Source of the DNA: Clostridia bacterium
GTDB taxonomy: Bacteria; Bacillota_A; Clostridia; Christensenellales; CAG-138
Length of the DNA stretch: 12,873 nucleotides
Direction of reading: 5' to 3'
Assembly (NCBI GenBank): GCA_017553815.1
Contig: JAFZJT010000200.1
Span: forward strand, 1-12,873
A model generated the notes under the pieces. That model did no database searches and was not told the origin of the DNA. It saw nothing but the letters and a program-made list of their open reading frames with translations. Position 1 is the stretch's first letter; every line of letters begins with the position of its first letter. This document shows positions 7,253 through 12,873 of the stretch, piece after piece. The translations under genes and the position numbers were made by a program.

Positions 7253-7279
7253 TCCGAGGCGGTTTTCACCGCCATCGGA
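7253..7279 (-). ncRNA. GNRA-capped hairpin between the hydrolase and fbp
   Basis: In the minus-strand RNA GGCGGU and ACCGCC form a 6-bp stem closed by a GAAA (GNRA) tetraloop, and outer arms UCCGA and UCGGA add five more pairs across a single bulged U. It starts 31 nt after the hydrolase stop. No U-tract follows. Together with the larger stem-loop just downstream it makes this short gap unusually structured. Confidence 0.4.
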
Positions 7280-7309
7280 ACGATATCGATTGTTAATGAT
7301 ATTCCCCTA

Positions 7310-9508
7310 TCAGTTATTGAATACCCTTCTTCCGCAATAGAAGTGGTTCTGGTACCAATTGCTGTAGGCATTGGAGATAACGACCTGTCCTGCCGAGAAC
7401 GAGCAGTGAATCAGCTGACCGTTGCCGAGATAGACGGCGGCATGGTTGATCCTTGAGAAGTCGTTGCTGTAGAAGAACATGAGGTCTCCCCTTCTCAGAT
7501 TGCTGAAGCTGTTTACACGGGTCCAGCCGTTATAGGCGGCATAGCCCGCAGCGGTAAGCCTGCCGATGTTGACTCCGCAGAGCTTGAGGCAGTAGTAAAC
7601 GTAGCCGGAGCAGTCGAAGGTGTTCGGCCCCTGAGTTCCACCGACATAGGGCTTGCCGAGCTGAGCTCTGAGCACGGAAACGAAGTTTTCAATGTTTCCG
7701 CTCGTTGGCGGCTGAGTCGGCTGAGGAGTGGGGGTGGGTGCAGTGCCGATGGTAATGTACTGGGCGGAAACGTAGCCCACGGTGCCGTTGCAGCGCGCAC
7801 GGTACCAATATCCGTTCGTTGCAATTACATCTACGACCGTGCCGTAGGTGAGCTGAGCAATGACGGGATAATCGGTCGAGGGACCCGTTCTGAAGTTGAC
7901 ATAGCCAACGTTCACATAGCCCGTAGCGGTGTACGGAGTGAAGGGATCCTGAGTTACGGACGGAGTGGGCGAAGCGGTGGGCTTCGGCGTGGGTGTCGGA
8001 GTCGGAACCGACGTGGGAACGGGTGTCGGAGTCGCAAGCACACCGAGAGTGATATACGGCGACGCAATGTAGCCGATATAGCCGTTGTATCTTACTCGAT
8101 ACCATTCGCTGGTTTTAGCAAGAACCTGAACCTGAGTACCGTAGGTAAAAATATAGATTATCTCGGACTCGGTCGAAGGCTGCGAACGGAAGTTTACATA
8201 GGACCTGTTGATGTAGCCATCCGACATGAAATCAACGAAGGGCTCATGTGTTGGCGTGGGAACCGCCGTCGGAACCGATGTCTGCGTTGGCGTGGGTTTA
8301 GGAGTGGCCGTCGGCGCCTGAGTGGGAACCGCAGTGGGCGCCGCAGTCGGAGCCTGTGTGGGGGCTGTAGTCGGAGCGTCGGTGGGCATTGCAGTTGGAG
8401 AAGCATCGATGGTTACATACTGGATCGCTATATAGCCGAAATGTCCTGCGTACATGACCCTGTACCACTGGCTTGTCCTCGCAATGATGCGAACCTGCGT
8501 GCCGTAAGGAAGAACCGCGATTATGCTCGAGTCGGTCGAAGGCAAGGAGCGGAAATTGAAGTTGGTCGCATTAGTATAGCCGTTTTCATTGAATGTCACG
8601 AAGGGCTCGGATGTCGGCGCGGGTGTCGAGGTCACTGCGGGAGTGGGTCTCGGAACAGAGCTCGGAGCCGTGGTCTTGGAGATTTCATCCGGATCCCATC
8701 GGTCGTTATCGGCGGGTTGCTCTGCGGCTGTCACCTCAGCGGGAGCCTCCTCCGCTTCGGAAGGCAGGGGTTCCTCTACGCAGGCGCGAGCCTCGTATGA
8801 GAACAGGGTCGAGAAGGTGCCTGAATCCACAACACCGCTGACGTCGAGGTCGTTCAGTATCTGGAAGTCCTCGATAGCGGTCTGAGTGGAGGTGCCGTAG
8901 TAGCCGTTTACCTTCTCGTCGTAATAGCCGAGGTCGGTAAGCCTTTCCTGAACCATCTTAACGTCGTCGCCGCTGTTGCCCTGCTCGATAACATATTCGG
9001 CGGGGGTGCCGCAATAAAGGATGTCCAGCATGAGGTTGTCAACCTCGCCGGTCTGATTCATGTTGTTGGAGCGCTGGAAAAGCTTAACAGCGTTTTCCAT
9101 GGGCTCATTGAACACTTCGGCGGGTTCGTCGGCTTCGATATAGCCGAGCGAAGCGAGCATGTTTACTATCTCGGGGATAATCGCGTCGTTGTCGCCAACG
9201 CTGAGAGTTTCCCCTTCTTCGAGTGTAGGAGCCGTCGTGGGCTTGGATGCGAGGTCGCGCTCGTCAAGGAGGCATTTCTCCTGGGTCGTTTGAGCGGGAT
9301 AGTTGACCGCAAAGCGGTTCGAGTTGATGCCGTTTCGTACTGCATCGCTTGCCGCGCCGCGAGGGATGACGCTGCTGCCGATAACAAATACTGTCAAGAA
9401 GATGGCTGCAAGCATAAGTACCGGCAATCTGAGCTTCTTGGCGACGGAGTAGGCTCTGCCGACGGAAGCCTTCAATTTGGGTTGCTTAATTGCTTTCTGT
9501 TTTCGCAC
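7310..9508 (-). CDS. Modular cell wall hydrolase: two PG-binding-like, three SH3b and one NlpC/P60 domain
   Basis: A 732-residue exported peptidoglycan hydrolase. Residues 1-25 are basic, then a hydrophobic segment (about 27-48, LPVLMLAAIFLTVFVIGS) is a signal or N-terminal anchor. Two peptidoglycan_binding_1-like units follow (about 105-165 and 175-236, with GYYGTSTQTAIEDFQ). Three SH3b repeats (about 308-367, 431-487, 529-587) share a core of VNFRxxPSTxxxxI...YGTxVxVIA...WYRxxxNGxxGY. Thr/Pro-rich linkers separate them. The C-terminal NlpC/P60 domain (605-732) has DCSGYVYYC with the nucleophile Cys633, NHAAVYLGNG with His689, and LIHCSF with His701. Such enzymes cut gamma-D-Glu-diamino acid bonds in the stem peptide. 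The GTG at 9508 is chosen because GGTTGG lies 11 nt upstream; a TTG at 9523 directly abuts AAAGG and looks worse. Neither start is certain. The four-domain order with N-terminal binding units is unusual but each domain is clear. Confidence 0.9.
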   Translation of the reverse strand: MRKQKAIKQPKLKASVGRAYSVAKKLRLPVLMLAAIFLTVFVIGSSVIPRGAASDAVRNGINSNRFAVNYPAQTTQEKCLLDERDLASKPTTAPTLEEGETLSVGDNDAIIPEIVNMLASLGYIEADEPAEVFNEPMENAVKLFQRSNNMNQTGEVDNLMLDILYCGTPAEYVIEQGNSGDDVKMVQERLTDLGYYDEKVNGYYGTSTQTAIEDFQILNDLDVSGVVDSGTFSTLFSYEARACVEEPLPSEAEEAPAEVTAAEQPADNDRWDPDEISKTTAPSSVPRPTPAVTSTPAPTSEPFVTFNENGYTNATNFNFRSLPSTDSSIIAVLPYGTQVRIIARTSQWYRVMYAGHFGYIAIQYVTIDASPTAMPTDAPTTAPTQAPTAAPTAVPTQAPTATPKPTPTQTSVPTAVPTPTHEPFVDFMSDGYINRSYVNFRSQPSTESEIIYIFTYGTQVQVLAKTSEWYRVRYNGYIGYIASPYITLGVLATPTPVPTSVPTPTPTPKPTASPTPSVTQDPFTPYTATGYVNVGYVNFRTGPSTDYPVIAQLTYGTVVDVIATNGYWYRARCNGTVGYVSAQYITIGTAPTPTPQPTQPPTSGNIENFVSVLRAQLGKPYVGGTQGPNTFDCSGYVYYCLKLCGVNIGRLTAAGYAAYNGWTRVNSFSNLRRGDLMFFYSNDFSRINHAAVYLGNGQLIHCSFSAGQVVISNAYSNWYQNHFYCGRRVFNN
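7748..8581 (-). repeat. Three SH3b repeats in the hydrolase
   Basis: The three SH3b units are similar enough to have arisen by duplication: each opens GY-[TIV]-N, then FRSLPSTDS / FRSQPSTES / FRTGPSTDY, YGT-x-V, W-YR and GY[IV][AS]. Repeats 1 and 2 resemble each other most (both keep QVR/QVL, TS.WYRV and a Y-x-GY-IA core). Tandem SH3b units normally bind cross-bridges or glycan. Confidence 0.7.
8240..8407 (-). repeat. Thr/Pro-rich low-complexity linker
   Basis: About 55 residues between SH3b 1 and 2 consist almost only of [AV]PT[AQ] units (APTTAPTQAPTAAPTAVPTQ...). The DNA shows matching short tandem units of the type GGTNGGNGC. Shorter similar linkers lie at 8606-8674, 7937-8041 and 7697-7747. 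Such segments are flexible spacers and are prone to length change by slippage. Confidence 0.7.
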
Positions 9509-9550
9509 GGTATAAATAACCAACCTTTCAATTCAATACTATGCGATCCT

Positions 9551-9579
9551 ATTATACACCAAGTTTCAATCAATTTCCA
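9551..9579 (-). promoter_or_regulatory. Candidate promoter of the hydrolase gene
   Basis: Minus-strand perfect TATAAT (9551-9556) with a poor -35 TGGAAA (9574-9579) at a 17-nt spacing. The start site would be near 9544, leaving a short leader before either start codon. The weak -35 suggests need of an activator, for which the inverted repeats upstream are candidates. Confidence 0.4.
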
Positions 9580-9625
9580 GTAATTATTTTGATTTTTGCC
9601 GCATTTTTTCAATTACATCTTAAAT

Positions 9626-9671
9626 TTGTGACAAATTATCAACTAAATTGTGCTTTTGTTGTCACAATTTA
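9626..9671. promoter_or_regulatory. Nested inverted repeats in the AT-rich gap, operator-like
   Basis: The 9-mer TTGTGACAA (9626-9634) recurs as its reverse complement TTGTCACAA (9659-9667), with centres 33 bp apart (about three helical turns). Overlapping the second copy, TAAATTGTG (9644-9652) and CACAATTTA (9663-9671) form another perfect 9-bp inverted repeat around a 10-nt loop. The cluster is 70-120 bp upstream of the TATAAT box, suiting an upstream-bound regulator. The regulator is unknown. The remainder of the 9527-9857 gap is AT-rich, with a 12-nt ATTTTGATTTTT repeat at 9586 and 9707, and nothing else I can name. Confidence 0.35.
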
Positions 9672-9724
9672 TACTATTTTTATCGGTCATGCGTCATCAA
9701 TGATATATTTTGATTTTTCCGTAT

Positions 9725-9764
9725 AAAAATGCCGTTTGAGCGCCCTTTTCGACGCCAAACGGCA
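9725..9764 (-). terminator. Rho-independent terminator of the GerM-like gene
   Basis: A 9-bp stem, TGCCGTTTG (9730-9738) with CAAACGGCA (9756-9764), continues as GCG/CGC across one bulge. In the minus-strand transcript it is followed by AUUUUUAUAC. It lies about 95 nt past the stop at 9858. A good hairpin and U-tract. Confidence 0.8.
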
Positions 9765-9857
9765 GGTTTAAAGCTTTATATCTCAGTTTTCAAATACCAT
9801 TTCGGATACAGCAATAATGTATTGCGTTTATTGGTCTTTAGACCTCATATCTTCGGA

Positions 9858-10877
9858 TCAATTCCGAGGCTCAAACGGAATTCCATTTACCAAGAATCTT
9901 ATCTCATCCACGCTCCCGAACTGCCTTGCCGTCAGAAGCACCGACTGCATCGCAAGTGAGTAAAGCCCGCCCGTTTCATCCACCTTCAAAAAGTCGTCCG
10001 AGCAGTTCACGCTCAGAATCCCGTTCTCGATAGCCGCACCGAGAATCAGCGAGTTTTCAGGGAAACAGCCTCTCAGCCCGGGGAGCGTCGTTCCCGCGGC
10101 AAGCTGGGCAATCGCTGTGGTAAGACCCGCGCTTCCGCAGACATATCTCGTAATCGGAACGAACAGGCTCCCCGCACCGTTCGGGAAGTACAGCGTGAGT
10201 GGCGAAAGCTCGCCCGAAGCGCCCGTTTCGATCTCGCTGTCCTCGGGATTGAGCGCATATTCTCCCGTTTTCTTCGGCGGGATAGAGCCGTTCTCGGTTT
10301 CCCCATCATTGCCGTTTATGCTTATCGAAACCACCTGCACCGACGGGAACTGCGTAAGCGTATTTACTATCGCCGTATACAGCGCAATCTCGCGCTCCCT
10401 GCTCTCGAGCTTGCTCATGCCCCAAAGCGTCACGCGCGCTTCCCCGCCGTCTATCGAAAGCCCGATCTGCGTTCCGCTCGGAATAGGCGCGTTCAGCCCC
10501 TGCGATTTCAGCGCGTTTGCCGTATCATCCGAAGCGATGAGCCGCGTAAGGCACGCCCTCGCGATGCCGTCCTGCTTCTCTATCCGCTCCGAAACGGGCA
10601 GAACGTAGCCATCATCGGTTATATAATGAAGCGTTAGGCGCACGCTCTCCACTTCCGGCGCTTTCCCCTCCCCCATCCCGCTGTTCACCGCGGTGTCGGG
10701 CGTGAGGTCCATATTCGGCGCAGGGGTACACTCCCCCGCACTTGCCGTTTGGCTCGGCATCGGCTTATTAGTATCCTCGGTTATGCCCGTCGGCACTCCG
10801 ATACAGCCCGTCAAAAACAGCATCCCCGCCAAACACGCAATCGCCGCAGAGCGCGCAAAAAACTCTTTTCCCATCAT
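9858..10877 (-). CDS. GerM-like lipoprotein with two GerMN domains
   Basis: A 339-residue probable lipoprotein. The N-terminus has a short basic stretch, a hydrophobic segment and the lipobox L-T-G-C with Cys25, followed by a flexible Thr/Pro-rich stretch to about residue 75. Two GerMN domains follow (about 80-190 and 227-335), each with LTL[HY]Y/F at the start and a strand-rich body ending in ...VQVVSISINGND and ...VDEIRFLVNGIPFE. B. subtilis GerM, needed for cortex synthesis and germination, has the same two-domain plan and about 366 residues. The start at 10877 is chosen since AAGGAGAAGG lies just upstream, it gives a normal signal peptide, and the TATAAT box lies inside the longer frame from 10952. 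GerMN domains also occur in non-sporulation lipoproteins, so the name GerM is not certain. Confidence 0.8.
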   Translation of the reverse strand: MMGKEFFARSAAIACLAGMLFLTGCIGVPTGITEDTNKPMPSQTASAGECTPAPNMDLTPDTAVNSGMGEGKAPEVESVRLTLHYITDDGYVLPVSERIEKQDGIARACLTRLIASDDTANALKSQGLNAPIPSGTQIGLSIDGGEARVTLWGMSKLESREREIALYTAIVNTLTQFPSVQVVSISINGNDGETENGSIPPKKTGEYALNPEDSEIETGASGELSPLTLYFPNGAGSLFVPITRYVCGSAGLTTAIAQLAAGTTLPGLRGCFPENSLILGAAIENGILSVNCSDDFLKVDETGGLYSLAMQSVLLTARQFGSVDEIRFLVNGIPFEPRN

Positions 10878-10922
10878 AGCTTTGAACCTTCTCCTTCCGT
10901 GCTTTCGCTTTTCTGTCGCTAA

Positions 10923-10951
10923 ATTATATTGCGAGCATCGGATTCTATTCA
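10923..10951 (-). promoter_or_regulatory. Candidate promoter of the GerM-like gene
   Basis: On the minus strand TATAAT (10923-10928), 17-nt spacer and TGAATA (10946-10951). TATAAT is consensus for the housekeeping sigma; TGAATA is poor for that but resembles the -35 of forespore sigma factors. A mixed identity cannot be resolved by eye. Confidence 0.35.
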
Positions 10952-10991
10952 TCTTTTAGTATAGATACTTGATGGCGGGCTTGTTTTCCTC

Positions 10992-11020
10992 TTTTAATCA
11001 AGCTCAAAATATGGTATAAT
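10992..11020 (+). promoter_or_regulatory. Extended -10 promoter of the Nudix gene
   Basis: TGG followed by perfect TATAAT (11015-11020), the extended -10 form, with TTTTAA at 10992-10997 as a weak -35 at 17 nt. The start site would be near 11027, leaving a leader of about 23 nt. It is divergent from the GerM-like promoter. Confidence 0.6.
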
Positions 11021-11049
11021 TCGTCATTATAACCGATATGGAGGCAAGT

Positions 11050-11526
11050 ATGGATATCACCTTCAAAACCGAGGGCGCGCGCTTCAATCTGCGTGCAGCG
11101 GCAATTATGATAAATGACGGCAAGGTGCTCGCGATGAGCGACGAGCGCTCGCCGTATTTCTACCTGCCCGGCGGCAAAATTGCTCTAAACGAGACCGCCG
11201 AAGAAGCCGCCCTGCGCGAGCTTCGAGAGGAGCTCGGCATCGAAGGCTCCGTAGTTCGCCCGCTCTATATCGCGCAAAGCTTCTTCACCGAGGAGGGCAG
11301 CGGCGAACGTTTCCACGAAATTTGCTTCTATCTGCTCGTCGATTGCTCGAGCACCGACCTTCTCTCCCGCGGCGAAAGCTTCATTATAAATGAACGCCAC
11401 CATACGCTCGAGTTCAAATGGCTCGACGTGAACGCGCTTGAGGACGCCTATTTCTATCCCACCTTCTTGCGGGAAAGGATGAAAAACCTGCCCGAGGGCG
11501 TGGAGATGATAACGGAGAGAAGATAA
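11050..11526 (+). CDS. Nudix hydrolase
   Basis: A 158-residue protein that would hydrolyse a nucleoside diphosphate linked to another moiety. The Nudix box GX5EX7REUXEEXGU is perfect at residues 42-64 (GKIALN-E...RELREELGI), with a preceding FYLPGG that is typical. The start ATG at 11050 is chosen over 11038 because GGAGG stands 5 nt upstream; the earlier ATG lacks a ribosome site. It is a single-gene unit with its own promoter, and the next gene also has one. The substrate is not predictable; the closest general type is the MutT/ADP-ribose class. Confidence 0.93.
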   Translation: MDITFKTEGARFNLRAAAIMINDGKVLAMSDERSPYFYLPGGKIALNETAEEAALRELREELGIEGSVVRPLYIAQSFFTEEGSGERFHEICFYLLVDCSSTDLLSRGESFIINERHHTLEFKWLDVNALEDAYFYPTFLRERMKNLPEGVEMITERR

Positions 11527-11532
11527 AAGCGC

Positions 11533-11561
11533 TTTTCTTATGCCTTTTTTCGTGATATAAT
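11533..11561 (+). promoter_or_regulatory. Extended -10 promoter of the LRR/zinc ribbon gene
   Basis: TGA followed by TATAAT (11556-11561), again the extended -10 form, with TTTTCT (11533-11538) as a weak -35 at 17 nt. The start site would be near 11568, about 20 nt before the ATG. I see no convincing terminator between the Nudix gene and this promoter; the AAAAGCGCTTTT palindrome there has no loop. Confidence 0.55.
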
Positions 11562-11589
11562 TAAAAAAACGCATTTGGAGGATAAAACC

Positions 11590-12753
11590 ATGCCGCTTGT
11601 AAACGCAAAATGCACCAACTGCGGTGCAAACCTCGAAGTCGATAATGCAAAGGATGCCGCGATATGCGAGCATTGCGGTTCGGCGTTTATTGTTGAGAAA
11701 GCAATAAACAATTACAACGTAACCAACAATATCCAAGCAGGTGTTGTGAATATTTTCGGTGGAAACTCTGCGGATTTTGTTATCTGCGCGGGAGAGCTTG
11801 TTAAGTATACCGGCGCGGCAACGGACGTTGTAATACCTGAAACTGTAACCGTCATAAACACCGATGCTTTTTATGGTTGCATCGGTCTTACCAGTGTCGT
11901 TATTCCCGATAGCGTACAGGAAATCGGATATGGATTATTCAAAAGTTGCAGTTCTCTTAAACGCGTTGTTATACCAAAAAACTTGAAAAATATTGGCGAA
12001 CGCGCTTTTGAATCCTGTTCAAGCCTTGAAAGCATCAATCTTCCTCATGGCATAACAAGCATACCCAGCTATGCATTTATGGGCTGCTCCAAACTTAGAA
12101 CAATTGAAATTCCCCCGACTGTAATCACTATTGAAGCATCTGCATTTTCTGAATGCGGCAGTCTTTCCCGTATAGAATTGCCTTATGGTGTTACCAGTAT
12201 TGAAAGTAGCGCTTTTAGAGGCTGTGAAGCGCTATCCGATGTTGTTATTCCGGAAAGTGTTACTAAAATTGACCATTCTGCATTTGAAAACTGTTCAAGT
12301 CTTAAAAGCATTATCATTCCTAACAGTGCCGTGGACTTTTACGTTCCAACCGATTTTTTAAGGCGTGTATTACCCTTCCATGAGGTGGAGCGATTACAAT
12401 GCCCAACAGTTTTCAAGGGTTGCACCAAACTGAGAAAAATCCAATTTCCTGAGTTTATTCCGGAAATAGCCTTCTATGGTTCTGCTTGGCACAGAGAAAA
12501 AGAATTAGATAAGTTTTGGGGAGATGCCCTGGCGCGACGTATGGGCTCGGGGGCTCACAGTTTTAACCCGGGCGACTTCTCAATAGTTTGGGCACAGGGA
12601 AAGTCCGTCGATGATGCAATTCAAAACGGTCTAAAAAAGTTTGGCCTCTCTATTCAAGAGTATGATTTTGAAGTAATTCAGTATGAAGCCAAAGGCCTTT
12701 TGGGATTGGGTGCCGTACCTGCTGTTGTTAAGCTTATAAAGAAGGAACAATAA
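11590..12753 (+). CDS. Zinc ribbon - BspA-type LRR - Jag_N-like fusion protein
   Basis: A 387-residue protein in three parts. Residues 1-35 form a zinc ribbon (Cys8-x2-Cys11 and Cys26-x2-Cys29). After a polar link containing NNYNVTNNIQAGVVNIFGG comes a BspA-type (LRR_5) array, about residues 73-290, with eight cores of the form AF-x-x-C-x-x-L and V/I-I-P-x-x-V-x-x-I spaced mostly 23 residues. The last 58 residues (330-387) closely match the Jag_N domain: a strand, then GKSVDDAIQNGLKKFGL, a second strand, and the marker KGLLGLGAVPAVVKL. Jag_N normally starts Jag/KhpB/EloR RNA-binding proteins, where KH and R3H domains follow; here neither is present. No signal peptide, so cytoplasmic despite the LRRs. 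The ATG at 11590 follows GGAGG at 8 nt; the TTG at 11575 overlaps that site. Function unknown. Confidence 0.85.
   Translation: MPLVNAKCTNCGANLEVDNAKDAAICEHCGSAFIVEKAINNYNVTNNIQAGVVNIFGGNSADFVICAGELVKYTGAATDVVIPETVTVINTDAFYGCIGLTSVVIPDSVQEIGYGLFKSCSSLKRVVIPKNLKNIGERAFESCSSLESINLPHGITSIPSYAFMGCSKLRTIEIPPTVITIEASAFSECGSLSRIELPYGVTSIESSAFRGCEALSDVVIPESVTKIDHSAFENCSSLKSIIIPNSAVDFYVPTDFLRRVLPFHEVERLQCPTVFKGCTKLRKIQFPEFIPEIAFYGSAWHREKELDKFWGDALARRMGSGAHSFNPGDFSIVWAQGKSVDDAIQNGLKKFGLSIQEYDFEVIQYEAKGLLGLGAVPAVVKLIKKEQ
11806..12459 (+). repeat. BspA-type leucine-rich repeats
   Basis: Eight units with the pattern I-P-x-x-V-x-x-I-x-x-x-A-F-x-x-C-x-x-L, spaced mostly 23 residues. The second to seventh are regular; the last is separated by a longer segment containing YVPTDFLRRVLPFHEVERLQ. 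Diverged at DNA level, so the array is old rather than a recent expansion. Confidence 0.8.
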
Positions 12754-12830
12754 TAACCTCTTTCTACCTTTTCAGTGAGATCATTATGATACAATGAACT
12801 ATTCCTACTATGCTGATTGATAATTTCCTC

Positions 12831-12866
12831 GCGGCGTTCGCAAAAAAAGCGTTCGCCGCTCTTTTC
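12831..12866 (+). terminator. Probable terminator after the LRR fusion gene
   Basis: GCGGCG (12831-12836) pairs with CGCCGC (12854-12859), with an inner CGC/GCG pair of arms around an A-loop (AAAAAAA), then TCTTTTC. The 8-mer GCGTTCGC occurs as a direct repeat flanking the A-tract. It is about 78 nt past the stop. The U-tract is imperfect and near the window edge. Confidence 0.55.
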
Positions 12867-12873
12867 ATCCCGC

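Noticed and set aside
7153..7371. 72-codon minus-strand frame between the hydrolase and fbp
   Set aside because: It begins inside the hydrolase gene in another frame, has no ribosome site, and runs through the two stem-loops; its stop near the fbp start is more likely chance.
5147..7456. Several plus-strand frames of 90-168 codons opposite fbp
   Set aside because: They tile the reverse of a secure metallophosphatase gene, are not spaced with ribosome sites and share no recognisable motif.
8246..8885. Plus-strand frames (98-184 codons) rich in Arg, Gly and Ser opposite the hydrolase
   Set aside because: Composition is the antisense of Thr/Pro linkers; no start signals or domains.
9524..9730. 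c-di-AMP (ydaO) riboswitch before the SH3b/NlpC-P60 gene, as often seen in Firmicutes
   Set aside because: The gap is AT-rich and lacks the conserved GC-rich helices of that class, and the predicted start site leaves only a 20-35 nt leader.
11522..11550. AAAAGCGCTTTT followed by a T-run as a terminator of the Nudix gene
   Set aside because: The palindrome has no loop, so no stable hairpin would form before the T-run.
11185..11736. 183-codon minus-strand frame over the Nudix gene and the start of the LRR gene
   Set aside because: Would cross the intergenic promoter and antisense the perfect Nudix box; no family match visible.

Overview
The window looks like chromosomal DNA from a Gram-positive, low-to-mid GC Firmicute, most likely a gut-type Clostridia. 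This rests on gene content: a class III (Firmicutes-type) fructose-1,6-bisphosphatase, a GerM-like double-GerMN lipoprotein, an SH3b/NlpC-P60 cell wall hydrolase, a NusG paralogue heading a surface-polysaccharide operon, a BspA-type LRR protein, and purine-rich Shine-Dalgarno sites. I see no tRNA, rRNA, CRISPR array, insertion sequence or phage gene.

Positions 1-5008 (minus strand, read right to left) hold the start of a polysaccharide or glycan operon. A promoter with an extended -10 lies at 4980-5008. A leader of about 180 nt follows, containing a short ORF and an RNA hairpin. Next come a NusG-family antiterminator-like gene, a DegT/PglE-type sugar aminotransferase, an O-antigen ligase/polymerase-like membrane protein, a GNAT acetyltransferase, a PglC-type phosphoglycosyl transferase, and the N-terminus of a nucleotide-fold (probable ATP-grasp) protein cut by the window edge. 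Together they suggest synthesis of an amino-dideoxy sugar, N-acylation, transfer to undecaprenyl phosphate, and polymerisation or ligation of the glycan, all possibly controlled by processive antitermination.

Positions 5041-9579 (minus strand) hold fbp, with a clear rho-independent terminator, and upstream of it a large secreted or anchored NlpC/P60 hydrolase with two peptidoglycan-binding-like and three SH3b domains. The 171 nt between them carry two strong stem-loops. Upstream of the hydrolase is a very AT-rich gap of about 330 nt with a promoter candidate, a nested set of inverted repeats, and the terminator of the next gene.

Positions 9725-10951 (minus strand) hold a GerM-like lipoprotein gene. 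Divergent from it on the plus strand are a Nudix hydrolase gene and a three-part protein combining a zinc ribbon, BspA-type LRRs and a Jag_N-like C-terminal domain, followed by a probable terminator at the window end. The last protein is the most unusual coding feature here. The three operon-leading promoters that look best (4980, 11015 and 11556) all have the extended -10 form TGnTATAAT.
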